From: Amnibacterium flavum
Lineage (GTDB): Bacteria; Actinomycetota; Actinomycetes; Actinomycetales; Microbacteriaceae
Assembly: GCF_003097495.1 (NCBI RefSeq)
Contig: NZ_QEOP01000002.1
Location: 868,001-932,000 of the forward strand
Reading direction: 5' to 3'
DNA: 64,000 nucleotides
In this document: positions 1-9,386 of the stretch, piece by piece
Layout of the letters: every line of letters begins with the position of its first letter
Position numbering within the stretch: position 1 is the first letter of the stretch
Translations under genes and position numbers: made by a program
The notes under the pieces: model-generated
Database searches by the model: none
What the model saw: the letters and a program-made list of their open reading frames with translations, nothing else
Told to the model about the DNA's origin: nothing

Positions 1-304
1 TCGCGAGGTCGTCGGCCGCTCCGAACCGGAGCCGGCCCTGCATCGCGGCCCCTCCGAAGTAGCTCTCCGCCGCGGCCTCGGCGGCGAGGATCGCCCGGGC
101 GAATCCGGCCATCGCGTCGCCGTTGTCGGTGAGCCGAACCTCGCGGGAGTCCCTGACGAACAGGCGTCGTCCCACGGCCTCCTCGAGTTTCCGGACGTGC
201 TGGCTGACGGTCGGCTGGCTGATCCTCAAGCGGGCAGCGGCGCCCGTGAAGCTCGAGGTGTCGGCGACCGCGAGGAAGCTCTGAAGAAGAACGGGATCGA
301 GCAC
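1..304 (-). CDS. LysR-family transcriptional regulator, N-terminal part (cut by window edge)
   Basis: Translation of the reverse strand from a GTG at 304 gives 101 residues of a LysR-type regulator, beginning VLDPVLLQSFLAVADTSS. The winged helix-turn-helix is complete, with AAARLRISQPTVSQHVRKLE as recognition region and LFVRDSREVRLTDNGDA as wing. The ligand-binding domain continues outside the window. A GGAG lies 4 nt before the GTG. The gene is divergent from the MFS exporter at 438, with about 130 bp between them containing a dyad that could be its operator. This layout suggests it controls the exporter, which is the usual LysR arrangement. The inducer is unknown. Confidence 0.85.
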   Translation of the reverse strand, partial: MLDPVLLQSFLAVADTSSFTGAAARLRISQPTVSQHVRKLEEAVGRRLFVRDSREVRLTDNGDAMAGFARAILAAEAAAESYFGGAAMQGRLRFGAADDLA

Positions 305-326
305 GACGCTCCATTCGAAAATCCAA

Positions 327-355
327 TGCGAGTGATAGTTCAATCTATCTGCGCA
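327..355. promoter_or_regulatory. Candidate LysR operator between divergent lysR and MFS gene
   Basis: The exact inverted repeat GATAG-N6-CTATC (334-349) sits inside a longer imperfect dyad flanked by TGCG and GCGCA. It contains the ATAG-N6-CTAT form typical of LysR boxes. It lies centrally between the two divergent start codons. Binding is inferred. Confidence 0.5.
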
Positions 356-437
356 ATGGACAGCTCGCGGGTACCGTCGAAAGGGTCCGCTCAGGACCTC
401 TACTTATACGTAACGCATCGGAACATCAGAAACACAC

Positions 438-1733
438 GTGACCACTTACTCGAACACCGCAACTGCTCCCATCCCCGTTCTCGAGCGACGACCGCCATGG
501 CGGCACACCCTCATCGCCCTCTCGGTGCCCAACTACCGGCTCTTCGCCTTCTCGCACCTCATCGCGATGACCGCGATCTGGATCCAGCGGGTCTCCCAGG
601 ACTGGCTGGTCCTCCAGCTGTCCGGGAACGTCGCCGCCGTGGGGATCACCGTCGCGATGCAGTTCGCGCCCATGCTGCTGTTCGGCATGCTCGGCGGCCT
701 GATCGTCGACCGCTTCCCGAAGCGCACCCTGCTCATGGTGACGCAGGCGGTGAGCGCCCTGCTGAGCGCCGGTCTCGCCGTGCTCGCCCTCACCGGCACG
801 ATCCAGGTCTGGCACATCTGGGTGATCGCCCTCGCCTCGGGCTTCGTCACCGTCGTCGACAACCCCGCGCGTCAGGTCTTCGTCAGCGAGGTCGTCGGAC
901 ACCGCCACCTGACGAATGCGATCAGCCTCAACGCGTCGATCTTCCAGCTCGGCGGGCTCATCGGGCCCGCCGTGAGCGGTGCCCTCCTCCTCTCGGTCGG
1001 CGCCGGGTGGTCATTCGCGATCAACGCCGCGGCATGCCTCGTCGTGGTGACCGTGCTCCTCTGCCTGCGCACCTCCGACCTCCTGCCCGCTCCCGCGGTC
1101 CAGCGTGCCCGCGGCCAGCTGAAGGAGGCCCTCGTCTACGTGCTGGCGAAGCCGGAGATCCTCTGGACCCTGGTCATGGTCGGCGTCCTGGCCGTCTTCG
1201 CGTTCACGATGCCCGTCCTCCTCGCGGCCTTCGCGGATGACGTCTTCCACACGGGAGCGGGCGGCTACGGACTGTACAACTCCGTCCTCGCCGCCGGCGC
1301 CCTGGTCGGTGCGATCGCGTCGACACGCCGGGCGAGCCTCCGGCTGCGCACCGTCCTCATCGCGGCGGGCCTGTTCGCGCTTCTCCAGGCTCTCGGGGGA
1401 CTCATGCCCGTCGAGTTCGCGTTCTGCCTCGCCCTGTTCGCCATCGGGGTGCTGAATCTGCTGTTCATCACCGGCGCGAACGCGCTCGTGCAGCTCTCGA
1501 GCAACCCCAGCATCCGGGGTCGGGTGATGTCCCTCTACATCCTGCTGCTGCTGGGAGGCCAGGCCATCGGCGGACCGGTCATGGGGTGGATCGTGCAGGC
1601 CTACGGTGCGCATGTCGGGATGATCATCTCGGGGACCGTCCCGGCGCTGGCCGCCGTGGCCATCGGGCTGATCCTCCGCCGCTCGCGACGCAGGACGGCC
1701 CTGCTCGTCGATCCTGCAGCAGTGCGCGGGTAG
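438..1733 (+). CDS. MFS transporter (MFS_3 / EntS-like exporter)
   Basis: This 431-residue integral membrane protein starts at GTG 438. It has about 12 hydrophobic segments and the cytoplasmic MFS loop after TM2 (GMLGGLIVDRFPKRTLL, near residues 80-95), matching the EntS-like MFS_3 group of proton-driven exporters. The N-terminal segment reads NYRLFAFSHLIAMTAIWIQRVSQDWLVL, shortened here as NYRLFAFSHL. The C-terminus ends in a basic RRSRRR tail. The gene is divergent from a LysR regulator, which probably controls it. The family covers siderophores, macrolides and other drugs, so the substrate cannot be named. Its TAG stop codon also begins the -10-like box of coaE. Confidence 0.85.
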   Translation: MTTYSNTATAPIPVLERRPPWRHTLIALSVPNYRLFAFSHLIAMTAIWIQRVSQDWLVLQLSGNVAAVGITVAMQFAPMLLFGMLGGLIVDRFPKRTLLMVTQAVSALLSAGLAVLALTGTIQVWHIWVIALASGFVTVVDNPARQVFVSEVVGHRHLTNAISLNASIFQLGGLIGPAVSGALLLSVGAGWSFAINAAACLVVVTVLLCLRTSDLLPAPAVQRARGQLKEALVYVLAKPEILWTLVMVGVLAVFAFTMPVLLAAFADDVFHTGAGGYGLYNSVLAAGALVGAIASTRRASLRLRTVLIAAGLFALLQALGGLMPVEFAFCLALFAIGVLNLLFITGANALVQLSSNPSIRGRVMSLYILLLLGGQAIGGPVMGWIVQAYGAHVGMIISGTVPALAAVAIGLILRRSRRRTALLVDPAAVRG

Positions 1734-1736
1734 TTT
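1731..1736 (+). promoter_or_regulatory. -10 box of leaderless coaE promoter
   Basis: TAGTTT ends 6 nt before the GTG of coaE, so transcription would start at or next to the start codon. The first three bases are the stop codon of the MFS gene. Confidence 0.55.
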
Positions 1737-1742
1737 GGGCGG

Positions 1743-2351
1743 GTGCCTCTCATCGCGCTCACCGGCGGCATCGCGTCGGGCAAGTCCACTGTCGCCGCCC
1801 GCCTGCAGGCCCTGGGCGCCGTCGTCGTGGACGCCGACGCCCTGGCCCGCGTCGCCGTCGAGCCGGGGAGTCCGGGGCTCGAGGCGGTAGCCCGCGAGTT
1901 CGGCCCCGAGATCCTCGCCGCCGACGGCTCACTCGATCGGGCTCGACTGGGAGCCGTGGTATTCGCCGACTCCACCGCCCGTCAGCGCCTCAACGCGATC
2001 GTGCACCCCGAGGTCGGACGGCTCTCGCACGAGCTCTTCACCGCCGCTTTCGCCGCCGACCCGGGCGCGGTCGTGGTCTACGACGTGCCGCTTCTCGCCG
2101 AAGCGCGAGGACGCGCGGAGTTCGACGCGGTGGTCGTGGTGCACGCACCCGCCGACGAGCGGATCCGGAGGATGGTCGAGCTGCGCGGTATGAGCCGGGA
2201 CGATGCGGAGAGACGTGTCGCGGCGCAGGCCACCGACGCGGAACGGCTGGCGATGGCCGATCACGTCGTCGACTCCTCGCGAACCCTGGGGGAGACCCTG
2301 AGCGCCGTCGACGAGCTGTGGCCCGAGCTCGTCGCGACCGCCCGACGCTGA
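1743..2351 (+). CDS. coaE: Dephospho-CoA kinase
   Basis: CoaE phosphorylates the 3'-hydroxyl of dephospho-CoA, the last step of coenzyme A synthesis, in the cytosol. The 202-residue protein has the P-loop LTGGIASGKST at residues 5-15, then VVDADALARV, and the CoA-binding stretch VVYDVPLLAEARGRAEFD. Its length is that of a stand-alone enzyme; the C-terminal GrpB-like extension of mycobacterial CoaE is absent. The GTG start is supported by the P-loop position and the TAGTTT box 6 nt upstream. There is no Shine-Dalgarno sequence, as expected for a leaderless message. coaE is commonly next to uvrB in this group; here two accessory genes separate them. Confidence 0.95.
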   Translation: MPLIALTGGIASGKSTVAARLQALGAVVVDADALARVAVEPGSPGLEAVAREFGPEILAADGSLDRARLGAVVFADSTARQRLNAIVHPEVGRLSHELFTAAFAADPGAVVVYDVPLLAEARGRAEFDAVVVVHAPADERIRRMVELRGMSRDDAERRVAAQATDAERLAMADHVVDSSRTLGETLSAVDELWPELVATARR

Positions 2352-2378
2352 GCGCCTCGATCGGCGCGGGTGCGTCGG

Positions 2379-3275
2379 TCAGGCGAGCAGGGCCTGTTCC
2401 GCCCGGCGGGCGAGGCGCTCGCGTCGAGCGGAGCCGAGCACGGCAGCGGCATTGGCGGCGCTGATCGCCGCGAGACCGATCACCTGGAGCAGTCCGAGCG
2501 TCTGCCCGAGGATCACCAATCCGGCGAGTGCGGCCACGGCGGGATGCACGCTCTGCAGCACGCTGAAGAGGCCGCGCGGGATCCGCCGCAGGACGGCGAT
2601 GTCGAGCGAATAGGGGAGTGCGGACGACAGGACCCCGACGGCGAGGCCGATCGACAGCACCCGGACGAACTCGTCGGCCGGTAGTTGGACGAGCGCCGCG
2701 ATGAGGAACGGGAGGGTGATGACGGCGGCGACGCCGCTGGCCACCGCGGTGCCCTGCGTGCCGCTCATCCGATCGGCAACGCGCTGACCCGTGACGATGT
2801 ACCCGGCCCATGCCGCGCCCGCGACGAGGGCGAGGAGCACTCCGATCGGGTCGACGTCGTCGATGGTGCCCGTGAGGAGGAACACCCCGACTCCGGCGGC
2901 GATCCCGCAGATCAGGTCGAGCGCGCGGCGCGATGCGAGGAGCGCGAGCGCGAGCGGTCCGAGGAACTCGAGAGTGACGGCCAGGCCGAGGTCGATGCGC
3001 GCGAGCGACATGTAGATGGTGATGTTCATCACGACGAGGATCAGGCCGAGCAGCAGTGCCGCTCGGACTCCGTGCCAGCGGAGCGAGCGCCGACTGCGGA
3101 TGAGCGGGATGAGCAGTACGAGGGCCGCGAAGAGCTGCCGTAGGCCGACGACCCCGACCGGACCGATGACGGGGATGAGGGTGGTGCCGAATGCGGCACC
3201 GGACTGAACCGAGACGGCGGATGCGAGCGGGCCCGCCGCGGCGATCCTGCCCCCGCGCCGGTCCTTGTCGTCCAC
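2379..3275 (-). CDS. EamA-family transporter (RhtA-like exporter)
   Basis: This 298-residue protein has about ten hydrophobic helices in two five-helix EamA repeats. Recognisable segments are IPVIGPVGVVGLRQLFAALV in the first repeat and LEFLGPLALALLASRR, a feature of the RhtA threonine/homoserine exporter branch. It should act in the cytoplasmic membrane exporting amino acids or related metabolites; the substrate is inferred only at family level. The GTG start at 3275 follows a TAACGT box by 6 nt. It is divergent from the LysR gene at 3344, its likely regulator, and converges with coaE. The pair looks like an accessory insertion between coaE and uvrB. Confidence 0.85.
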   Translation of the reverse strand: MDDKDRRGGRIAAAGPLASAVSVQSGAAFGTTLIPVIGPVGVVGLRQLFAALVLLIPLIRSRRSLRWHGVRAALLLGLILVVMNITIYMSLARIDLGLAVTLEFLGPLALALLASRRALDLICGIAAGVGVFLLTGTIDDVDPIGVLLALVAGAAWAGYIVTGQRVADRMSGTQGTAVASGVAAVITLPFLIAALVQLPADEFVRVLSIGLAVGVLSSALPYSLDIAVLRRIPRGLFSVLQSVHPAVAALAGLVILGQTLGLLQVIGLAAISAANAAAVLGSARRERLARRAEQALLA

Positions 3276-3281
3276 GGTCCG

Positions 3282-3287
3282 ACGTTA
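3282..3287 (-). promoter_or_regulatory. -10 box of leaderless EamA-gene promoter
   Basis: On the reverse strand TAACGT ends 6 nt before the GTG at 3275, the spacing seen for other leaderless genes here. Confidence 0.45.
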
Positions 3288-3315
3288 CGGGCCGTCGGAG
3301 CGATCGAGAAATGCA

Positions 3316-3325
3316 TGACACGTCA
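3316..3325. promoter_or_regulatory. Possible LysR operator dyad
   Basis: TGACACGTCA has perfect 4-bp arms and lies in the 68-bp gap between the divergent EamA and LysR genes, just upstream of the LysR -10 box. Operator function is inferred from position. Confidence 0.3.
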
Positions 3326-3329
3326 GACT

Positions 3330-3335
3330 TATGCT
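3330..3335 (+). promoter_or_regulatory. -10 box of leaderless LysR-gene promoter
   Basis: TATGCT ends 8 nt before ATG 3344 and no ribosome-binding site is visible between them. Confidence 0.4.
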
Positions 3336-3343
3336 TCTTGCGT

Positions 3344-4210
3344 ATGGATCTCGAGCTGCGCCATCTCCGCGCCTTCGTCGCCGTCGCGGACGAGGGCGGC
3401 TTCACCGACGCCGCCATCGCGCTCGGAATCTCGCAGGCGTCCGTGTCGAGGACTCTCGCGTCGCTCGAAGCAGTGCTCGGCGCCGAGCTGATCCGGCGCA
3501 CGACGCGCACGATGTCGCTGACCGACGCGGGTCTCCGGCTGCTCCCGGAGGCGCGTGCGACGCTCCGAGCGGCGGGGCAGGCGTACGCGGCGGTGCGGGA
3601 GGAGGAGCGGCCGCTTCTCGTCGGCCACTCCTGGTCGGCCCTCGGGGCGTTGACGACGCCCGTTCTGCGAGGTTGGGCCGCGCGACATCCGGGCACGCCG
3701 CTCGAGCTCCGTCGGCACAACGAGCGGACATCCGGGCTCGCTGATGCCCGCGTCGACGTCGCGATCGTCCGCCACCGCCTCCCCGAAGGCCACTACACCT
3801 CCGTCATCGTGGGCCGCGAGCCTCGGGTCTGCGCGGTCGCTGCCGACGATCCGCTCGCCGAGCGTTCGGAGCTGATGCTCGCCGACCTGCTCGACCTCGT
3901 CGTGGCCGTCGACCGCCAGACGGGGACGACGGGGCCGTCGCTGTGGCGGGACGCGGGCCTCGACAGGTCGCCGCGCTTCGTCTGGACCGGTGATGTCGAC
4001 GAATGGGTCGACCGGATCTCCGCAGGCGGCCTGGTCGGCGTGACGGCGACGTCGACGAGTCACCAGTACCCGCGAGCCGGAGTGCGCTACCTCCCGCTCG
4101 TCGGAGCTGCCCCGCTCACCGTCAGCCTCGCCTGGCACACCGCCCGCGAGCATCCCCTCACCCCGGAACTCGTGGAACATCTCCGAAGCGCGTACCGCGA
4201 TGCGGCATGA
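3344..4210 (+). CDS. LysR-family transcriptional regulator
   Basis: This is a 288-residue LysR protein starting MDLELRHLRAFVAVADEGG. The helix-turn-helix (AAIALGISQASVSRTLASLE) is at about residues 19-38, and LGAELIRRTTRTMSLTDAG forms the wing. A periplasmic-binding-like effector domain covers roughly residues 85-285. ATG 3344 was chosen because it starts exactly at the family N-terminus; longer upstream readings would run through the divergent promoter. The neighbouring EamA exporter is transcribed away from it, so regulation of that exporter by an amino acid or related signal is the likely role. The inducer cannot be read from the sequence. Confidence 0.88.
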   Translation: MDLELRHLRAFVAVADEGGFTDAAIALGISQASVSRTLASLEAVLGAELIRRTTRTMSLTDAGLRLLPEARATLRAAGQAYAAVREEERPLLVGHSWSALGALTTPVLRGWAARHPGTPLELRRHNERTSGLADARVDVAIVRHRLPEGHYTSVIVGREPRVCAVAADDPLAERSELMLADLLDLVVAVDRQTGTTGPSLWRDAGLDRSPRFVWTGDVDEWVDRISAGGLVGVTATSTSHQYPRAGVRYLPLVGAAPLTVSLAWHTAREHPLTPELVEHLRSAYRDAA

Positions 4211-4296
4211 GGCTCCGCCGCCACGGCCGACTCGCGCCTCGCGACGGAGGGGGCAAGCCTGCAGCGAACTCCGGGTGGCGTGTCGGAGGCGGTACT

Positions 4297-4302
4297 TACA
4301 CT
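4297..4302 (+). promoter_or_regulatory. -10 box of leaderless uvrB promoter
   Basis: TACACT ends 7 nt before ATG 4310. No Shine-Dalgarno sequence precedes the ATG. Confidence 0.55.
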
Positions 4303-4309
4303 CGAGAGC

Positions 4310-6391
4310 ATGCAGCCAACTCGCGCCGTGCGTCCGTTCGAGGTCATCAGCGACTACCAGCCGAGCGGCGATCAGCCGGCGGCGATCAAAGAGCTGGCGG
4401 GGCGGATCAACGCGGGCGAGACCGATGTGGTGCTGCTCGGAGCGACCGGTACCGGAAAGTCCGCGACGACGGCCTGGTTGATCGAGCAGGTGCAGCGTCC
4501 GACGCTGGTCCTCGCCCACAACAAGACTCTGGCCGCTCAGCTGGCGAACGAGTTCCGAGACCTGATGCCGAACAACGCCGTCGAGTACTTCGTCTCGTAC
4601 TACGACTACTACCAGCCCGAGGCCTACGTCCCCCAGACCGACACCTTCATCGAGAAGGACAGCTCGATCAACTCCGAGGTCGAGCGGCTCCGGCACTCGA
4701 CCACGAATTCGTTGCTGAGCCGCCGCGACGTCGTCGTGGTCTCGACGGTGTCCTGCATCTACGGTCTGGGCGCGGCGGAGGAGTACTTGGAGGCGATGGT
4801 CGCCCTCCAGGTGGGTCAGCGCATCTCGCGCGATCAGATGGTCCGGCGCTTCATCAACATGCAGTACGAGCGCAACGACTACGACTTCTCGCGCGGCCGC
4901 TTCCGGGTCAAGGGCGACACCGTCGAGATCATCCCGGTCTACGAGGAGCACGCCGTCCGGATCGAGATGTTCGGCGACGAGATCGAGGCGCTCTACTCCC
5001 TGCACCCGCTGACCGGTGAGGTCATCAAGCAGATGGACGCGGTGTCGATCTTCCCCGCGACCCACTACGCCGCCAGCCCTGTGACGATGCAGCGCGCCAT
5101 CAAGACGATCCGCGAGGAGCTCGCGGAGGAGCTGCCCAAGCTCGAGCGGGCGGGCAAGCTCCTCGAGGCGCAGCGACTGCGCATGCGCACTTCGTTCGAC
5201 CTCGAGATGATGGAGCAGATCGGCTTCTGCTCCGGTATCGAGAACTACTCGCGACACATCGACGGCCGCCGCCCTGGCGAGGCTCCGAACTGCCTCATCG
5301 ACTACTTCCCCGAGGACTTCCTCGTCGTGATCGACGAGTCGCACGTCACGGTCCCGCAGATCGGCGCCATGTTCGAGGGGGACGCCTCCCGCAAGCGCAC
5401 GCTCGTCGAGCACGGGTTCCGTCTTCCGAGCGCGATGGACAACCGTCCGCTCAAGTGGGAGGAGTTCAAGGATCGGGTCGGCCAGACCGTCTACCTGTCC
5501 GCGACTCCCGGTCGCTACGAACTGGGAATGGCCGACGGCTTCGTCGAGCAGATCATCCGGCCGACGGGTCTGATCGACCCCGAGATCGTCATCAAGCCGA
5601 GCAAGGGGCAGATCGACGACCTCCTCGAGGAGATCCGCGTCCGCGCGGAACGCGACGAGCGGGTCCTCGTCACCACGCTGACGAAGAAGATGGCGGAGGA
5701 GCTGACCGCCTTCCTCGCCGAGTCCGGTGTCAACGTGCGCTACCTCCACGCGGATGTCGACACCCTCCGGCGTGTGGAACTGCTCACCGAGCTGCGGCAG
5801 GGCGTCTACGACGTCCTGATCGGCATCAACCTGCTTCGCGAAGGTCTCGACCTGCCCGAGGTCTCGCTGGTCGCGATCCTCGACGCCGACAAGGAGGGCT
5901 TCCTCCGCTCGTCGACCTCACTCATCCAGACCATCGGACGTGCCGCCCGCAACGTGTCGGGCCAGGTGCACATGTACGCCGACAAGCTCACCGACTCGAT
6001 GGCGCTGGCGATCGAGGAGACGACACGTCGTCGCGAGAAGCAGGTCGCCTACAACCTCGAGCACGGCATCGACCCGCAGCCGCTGCGCAAGAAGATCGCC
6101 GACATCACCGACCAGATCATCCGCGAGGGCGCCGACACCAAGGAGCTCCTCAGCGGACGTCAGTCGGGCAAGCGGTCGCCGACGCCCAACCTCCGCGACA
6201 AGAACCACGAGGGGATCGCGGCCAAGGGTGCCGCCGAGATCGAGTCGATCATCGCCGACCTCAACGATCAGATGCTGCAGGCCGCCGCCGAGCTGAAATT
6301 CGAGCTCGCCGGTCGACTGCGCGACGAGCTCAACGACATGAAGAGCGAGCTGCGGCAGATGGCGAAGGCCGGGCACCTGACCGCTCGGTGA
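4310..6391 (+). CDS. uvrB: Excinuclease ABC subunit UvrB
   Basis: UvrB verifies lesions after loading by UvrA and recruits UvrC for incision. The 693-residue protein shows Walker [10 protein letters not shown] near residue 48, the beta-hairpin region [16 protein letters not shown] that probes DNA strands, the DESHV helicase motif, motif [11 protein letters not shown], and a C-terminal UVR domain ([20 protein letters not shown]) that contacts UvrC. Length is normal. A GTG 30 nt upstream is also in frame, but ATG 4310 fits both the family N-terminus and the TACACT box 7 nt before it. It is the first of three uvr genes in this region, all on the plus strand. Confidence 0.97.
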   Translation: MQPTRAVRPFEVISDYQPSGDQPAAIKELAGRINAGETDVVLLGATGTGKSATTAWLIEQVQRPTLVLAHNKTLAAQLANEFRDLMPNNAVEYFVSYYDYYQPEAYVPQTDTFIEKDSSINSEVERLRHSTTNSLLSRRDVVVVSTVSCIYGLGAAEEYLEAMVALQVGQRISRDQMVRRFINMQYERNDYDFSRGRFRVKGDTVEIIPVYEEHAVRIEMFGDEIEALYSLHPLTGEVIKQMDAVSIFPATHYAASPVTMQRAIKTIREELAEELPKLERAGKLLEAQRLRMRTSFDLEMMEQIGFCSGIENYSRHIDGRRPGEAPNCLIDYFPEDFLVVIDESHVTVPQIGAMFEGDASRKRTLVEHGFRLPSAMDNRPLKWEEFKDRVGQTVYLSATPGRYELGMADGFVEQIIRPTGLIDPEIVIKPSKGQIDDLLEEIRVRAERDERVLVTTLTKKMAEELTAFLAESGVNVRYLHADVDTLRRVELLTELRQGVYDVLIGINLLREGLDLPEVSLVAILDADKEGFLRSSTSLIQTIGRAARNVSGQVHMYADKLTDSMALAIEETTRRREKQVAYNLEHGIDPQPLRKKIADITDQIIREGADTKELLSGRQSGKRSPTPNLRDKNHEGIAAKGAAEIESIIADLNDQMLQAAAELKFELAGRLRDELNDMKSELRQMAKAGHLTAR

Positions 6392-6470
6392 CGAGGTGGC
6401 TGCGGGGGCGACGCGCCGCGTCCGCAGTCACCTTCAAGCGAAACCGGACCCCGGTGTCGGAGGGTCGACC

Positions 6471-6476
6471 TAGACT
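6471..6476 (+). promoter_or_regulatory. -10 box of leaderless uvrA promoter
   Basis: TAGACT ends 6 nt before GTG 6483. No ribosome-binding site separates them. Confidence 0.6.
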
Positions 6477-6482
6477 CATTCG

Positions 6483-9374
6483 GTGCCGATTTCCCCCGTT
6501 CCCGGTCCCAAGTTGAGCGTGCGCGGAGCACGCGTACACAACCTCCAAGACGTCGATCTCGAGATCCCTCGCGACTCGCTCGTCGTGTTCACCGGCCTGT
6601 CCGGTTCGGGCAAGTCGAGCATGGCCTTCGACACGATCTTCGCCGAGGGCCAGCGTCGCTACGTCGAGTCGCTCTCGGCCTACGCCCGCCAGTTCCTCGG
6701 TCAGGTCGACCGTCCCGACGTCGACTTCATCGAGGGCCTCAGCCCGGCGGTGTCGATCGATCAGAAGTCGACGAACCGCAACCCCCGGTCGACCGTGGGC
6801 ACGATCACCGAGATCTACGACTACATGCGTCTGCTCTGGGCGCGCATCGGGGTCCCGCACTGCCCGATCTGCGGCGAGGTCATCTCGCGGCAGACCGTTC
6901 AGCAGATCGCGGATCAGCTGATGGAGCTCGAGTCCGGCACCCGGTACCAGGTCACCGCCCCCGTCGTGCAGCAGCGCAAGGGGGAGTTCGTCGACCTCTT
7001 CGGCGAGCTCGCCGCCAAGGGATACTCCCGGGCGATGGTCGACGGCAAGATGATCCAGCTCACCGAGCCGCCCACGCTGAAGAAGCAGTACAAGCACGAC
7101 ATCGCGGTCGTCGTCGACCGTCTCGTCGCCTCCGACGACCTGCTCACCCGGCTCACCGACTCGCTCGAGACCGCCCTGCGTCTCACCGACGGGATCGTCC
7201 AGATCAACTTCGTCGACCAGGAGGGCGAGGATGCCTGGCGCACCTACAGCGAGAAGCTGTCCTGCCCCAACCAGCATCCGATCCAGCTGACCGAGATCGA
7301 GCCGCGCACCTTCTCCTTCAACGCCCCGTTCGGTGCCTGCCCCGAGTGCTCGGGCCTCGGCACCCGCATGGCCGTCGACGCCGAGCTGCTACTCGGAGAT
7401 CCCGACCTGAGCATCAAAGAGGGCGTCATCATCCCGTGGACCAGCCAGGGGAAGGGGCTCTACAACTACTACGAGCGTCTGCTCAAGGGCCTCGCGAAAG
7501 ATCTCGGCTTCTCGTTGACGACGCCGTGGCGCCGACTGTCGCCCGAGGCGCAGGACGCGGTCCTCCGCGGCAACAACTTCGAGGTGCACGTCCGCTGGAA
7601 GAACCGGTTCGGTCGTGAGGTCACCTACTCGCAGGGCTTCGAGGGCGTCATCCCCTACCTCGAGCGCAACTACCTGCAGGCCGAGTCCGACACTCAGCGC
7701 GCTCGCTGGGCCGAGTACCTGCGCGAGGTGCCCTGCCCGGTGTGCAATGGGAAGCGGCTCAAGCCCGAGGTGCTCGCCGTGCTCGTCGAGGGCCGCAGCA
7801 TCGCCGACATCGCCGATCTGAGCCTCGCCAACGCCAGCGAGTTCGTGAACGGCCTCGCGCTGAACGACCGCGATGTGAAGATCGCCGCCCAGGTGCTGCG
7901 GGAGATCCGCGTCCGACTCGAGTTCCTCCTCGAGGTCGGACTCAGCTATCTGACTCTCGGCCGATCGGCCGGTTCGCTGTCGGGCGGCGAGGCTCAGCGC
8001 ATCCGGCTGGCGACCCAGATCGGGTCGGGGCTGACCGGCGTCCTCTACGTGCTCGACGAGCCGAGCATCGGACTCCACCAGCGCGACAACCGGCGTCTCA
8101 TCGACACCCTCGTCAAGCTGCGCGATCTCGGGAACACCCTGATCGTCGTCGAGCACGACGAGGACACCATCCGCATCGCCGACTGGATCGTCGACATCGG
8201 CCCGGGCGCGGGCGAGGGCGGCGGCCGGGTGGTCCACTCGGGCGACTACGCCTCCCTCCTCGCGGAGAAGGAGTCGATCACCGGTGACTACCTCGCCGGC
8301 CGGCGCAGCATCGAGACGCCGAAGAAGCGCCGCAAGATCGACAAGAAGCGCATGGTGTCGGTCGTCGGCGCTCAGGCGAACAACCTGAAGAACGTCTCCG
8401 CCGATTTCCCGCTCGGCGTCTTCACCTCGGTGACCGGGGTCAGCGGGTCGGGAAAGAGCACCCTCGTCAACGACATCCTCTACCGGGTGATGGCGAACCG
8501 GTTGAACGGTGCACGCAAGGTCCCGGGCAAGCACCTCCGGGTGACGGGTCTCGACAACCTCGACAAGGTGGTGCACGTCGACCAGGCCCCCATCGGTCGC
8601 ACCCCGCGCTCCAACCCGGCGACCTACACCGGGGTCTTCGATCGCATCCGCACGCTGTTCAGCGAGACGATGGAGGCCAAATCGCGCGGCTACCAGCCGG
8701 GCCGGTTCAGCTTCAACGTCAAGGGCGGCCGCTGCGAGAACTGCCAGGGCGACGGCACGATCAAGATCGAGATGAACTTCCTGCCCGACGTCTACGTCGT
8801 GTGCGAGGTCTGCCAGGGCGCTCGATACAACCGCGACACCCTCGCCGTGCACTACAAGGGCAAGAACATCGCGGAAGTGCTCGACATGCCGATCTCCGAG
8901 GCGGCCGAGTTCTTCGAGCCGATCTCGGCAATCCACCGGTTCCTCAAGACGCTCGTCGATGTCGGACTCGGCTATGTCCGGCTCGGCCAGAGCGCGACCA
9001 CCCTGTCGGGCGGCGAGGCGCAGAGGGTGAAGCTCGCGACGGAGCTGCAGCGCCGATCCAACGGGCGCACGGTGTACGTGCTCGACGAGCCGACGACCGG
9101 TCTGCACTTCGAGGACGTCCGCAAGCTCCTCCAGGTGCTGAACAGCCTCGTCGAGAAGGGCAACACCGTCATCGTGATCGAGCACAACCTCGACGTGATC
9201 AAGTCATCCGACTGGATCATCGATCTCGGGCCCGAGGGCGGGTCCGGCGGTGGCACGATCATCGCAACGGGCACGCCGGAGAAGATCGCGTCGGTCGAGG
9301 AGAGCCACACGGGCAAGTTCCTGTCCGAGGTGCTGTACGGCAGCGACGAGAGCGCGCTCTCGCGTGCGTCCTGA
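6483..9374 (+). CDS. uvrA: Excinuclease ABC subunit UvrA
   Basis: UvrA is the damage-scanning ATPase of nucleotide excision repair and loads UvrB on lesions. The 963-residue protein contains two ABC modules. The first has Walker [10 protein letters not shown] (near residue 40) and signature [12 protein letters not shown]; the second has [10 protein letters not shown] and [12 protein letters not shown]. The zinc module of the second half is complete (CENCQGDG followed by [10 protein letters not shown]). The N-terminal metal-binding motif CPICGEVI and CPECSGLG are also present. The GTG start is supported by the TAGACT box 6 nt upstream. uvrC follows after 12 bp, so the two are probably co-transcribed. 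Confidence 0.97.
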   Translation: MPISPVPGPKLSVRGARVHNLQDVDLEIPRDSLVVFTGLSGSGKSSMAFDTIFAEGQRRYVESLSAYARQFLGQVDRPDVDFIEGLSPAVSIDQKSTNRNPRSTVGTITEIYDYMRLLWARIGVPHCPICGEVISRQTVQQIADQLMELESGTRYQVTAPVVQQRKGEFVDLFGELAAKGYSRAMVDGKMIQLTEPPTLKKQYKHDIAVVVDRLVASDDLLTRLTDSLETALRLTDGIVQINFVDQEGEDAWRTYSEKLSCPNQHPIQLTEIEPRTFSFNAPFGACPECSGLGTRMAVDAELLLGDPDLSIKEGVIIPWTSQGKGLYNYYERLLKGLAKDLGFSLTTPWRRLSPEAQDAVLRGNNFEVHVRWKNRFGREVTYSQGFEGVIPYLERNYLQAESDTQRARWAEYLREVPCPVCNGKRLKPEVLAVLVEGRSIADIADLSLANASEFVNGLALNDRDVKIAAQVLREIRVRLEFLLEVGLSYLTLGRSAGSLSGGEAQRIRLATQIGSGLTGVLYVLDEPSIGLHQRDNRRLIDTLVKLRDLGNTLIVVEHDEDTIRIADWIVDIGPGAGEGGGRVVHSGDYASLLAEKESITGDYLAGRRSIETPKKRRKIDKKRMVSVVGAQANNLKNVSADFPLGVFTSVTGVSGSGKSTLVNDILYRVMANRLNGARKVPGKHLRVTGLDNLDKVVHVDQAPIGRTPRSNPATYTGVFDRIRTLFSETMEAKSRGYQPGRFSFNVKGGRCENCQGDGTIKIEMNFLPDVYVVCEVCQGARYNRDTLAVHYKGKNIAEVLDMPISEAAEFFEPISAIHRFLKTLVDVGLGYVRLGQSATTLSGGEAQRVKLATELQRRSNGRTVYVLDEPTTGLHFEDVRKLLQVLNSLVEKGNTVIVIEHNLDVIKSSDWIIDLGPEGGSGGGTIIATGTPEKIASVEESHTGKFLSEVLYGSDESALSRAS

Positions 9375-9386
9375 CCCGCGAGCCCG

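Noticed and set aside
3329-5749. Long reverse-strand open frame opposite uvrB
   Set aside because: It mirrors the codon pattern of uvrB and a LysR gene, has an Asp/Arg/Leu-rich composition and no recognisable domain. Long antisense frames are expected at this GC content.
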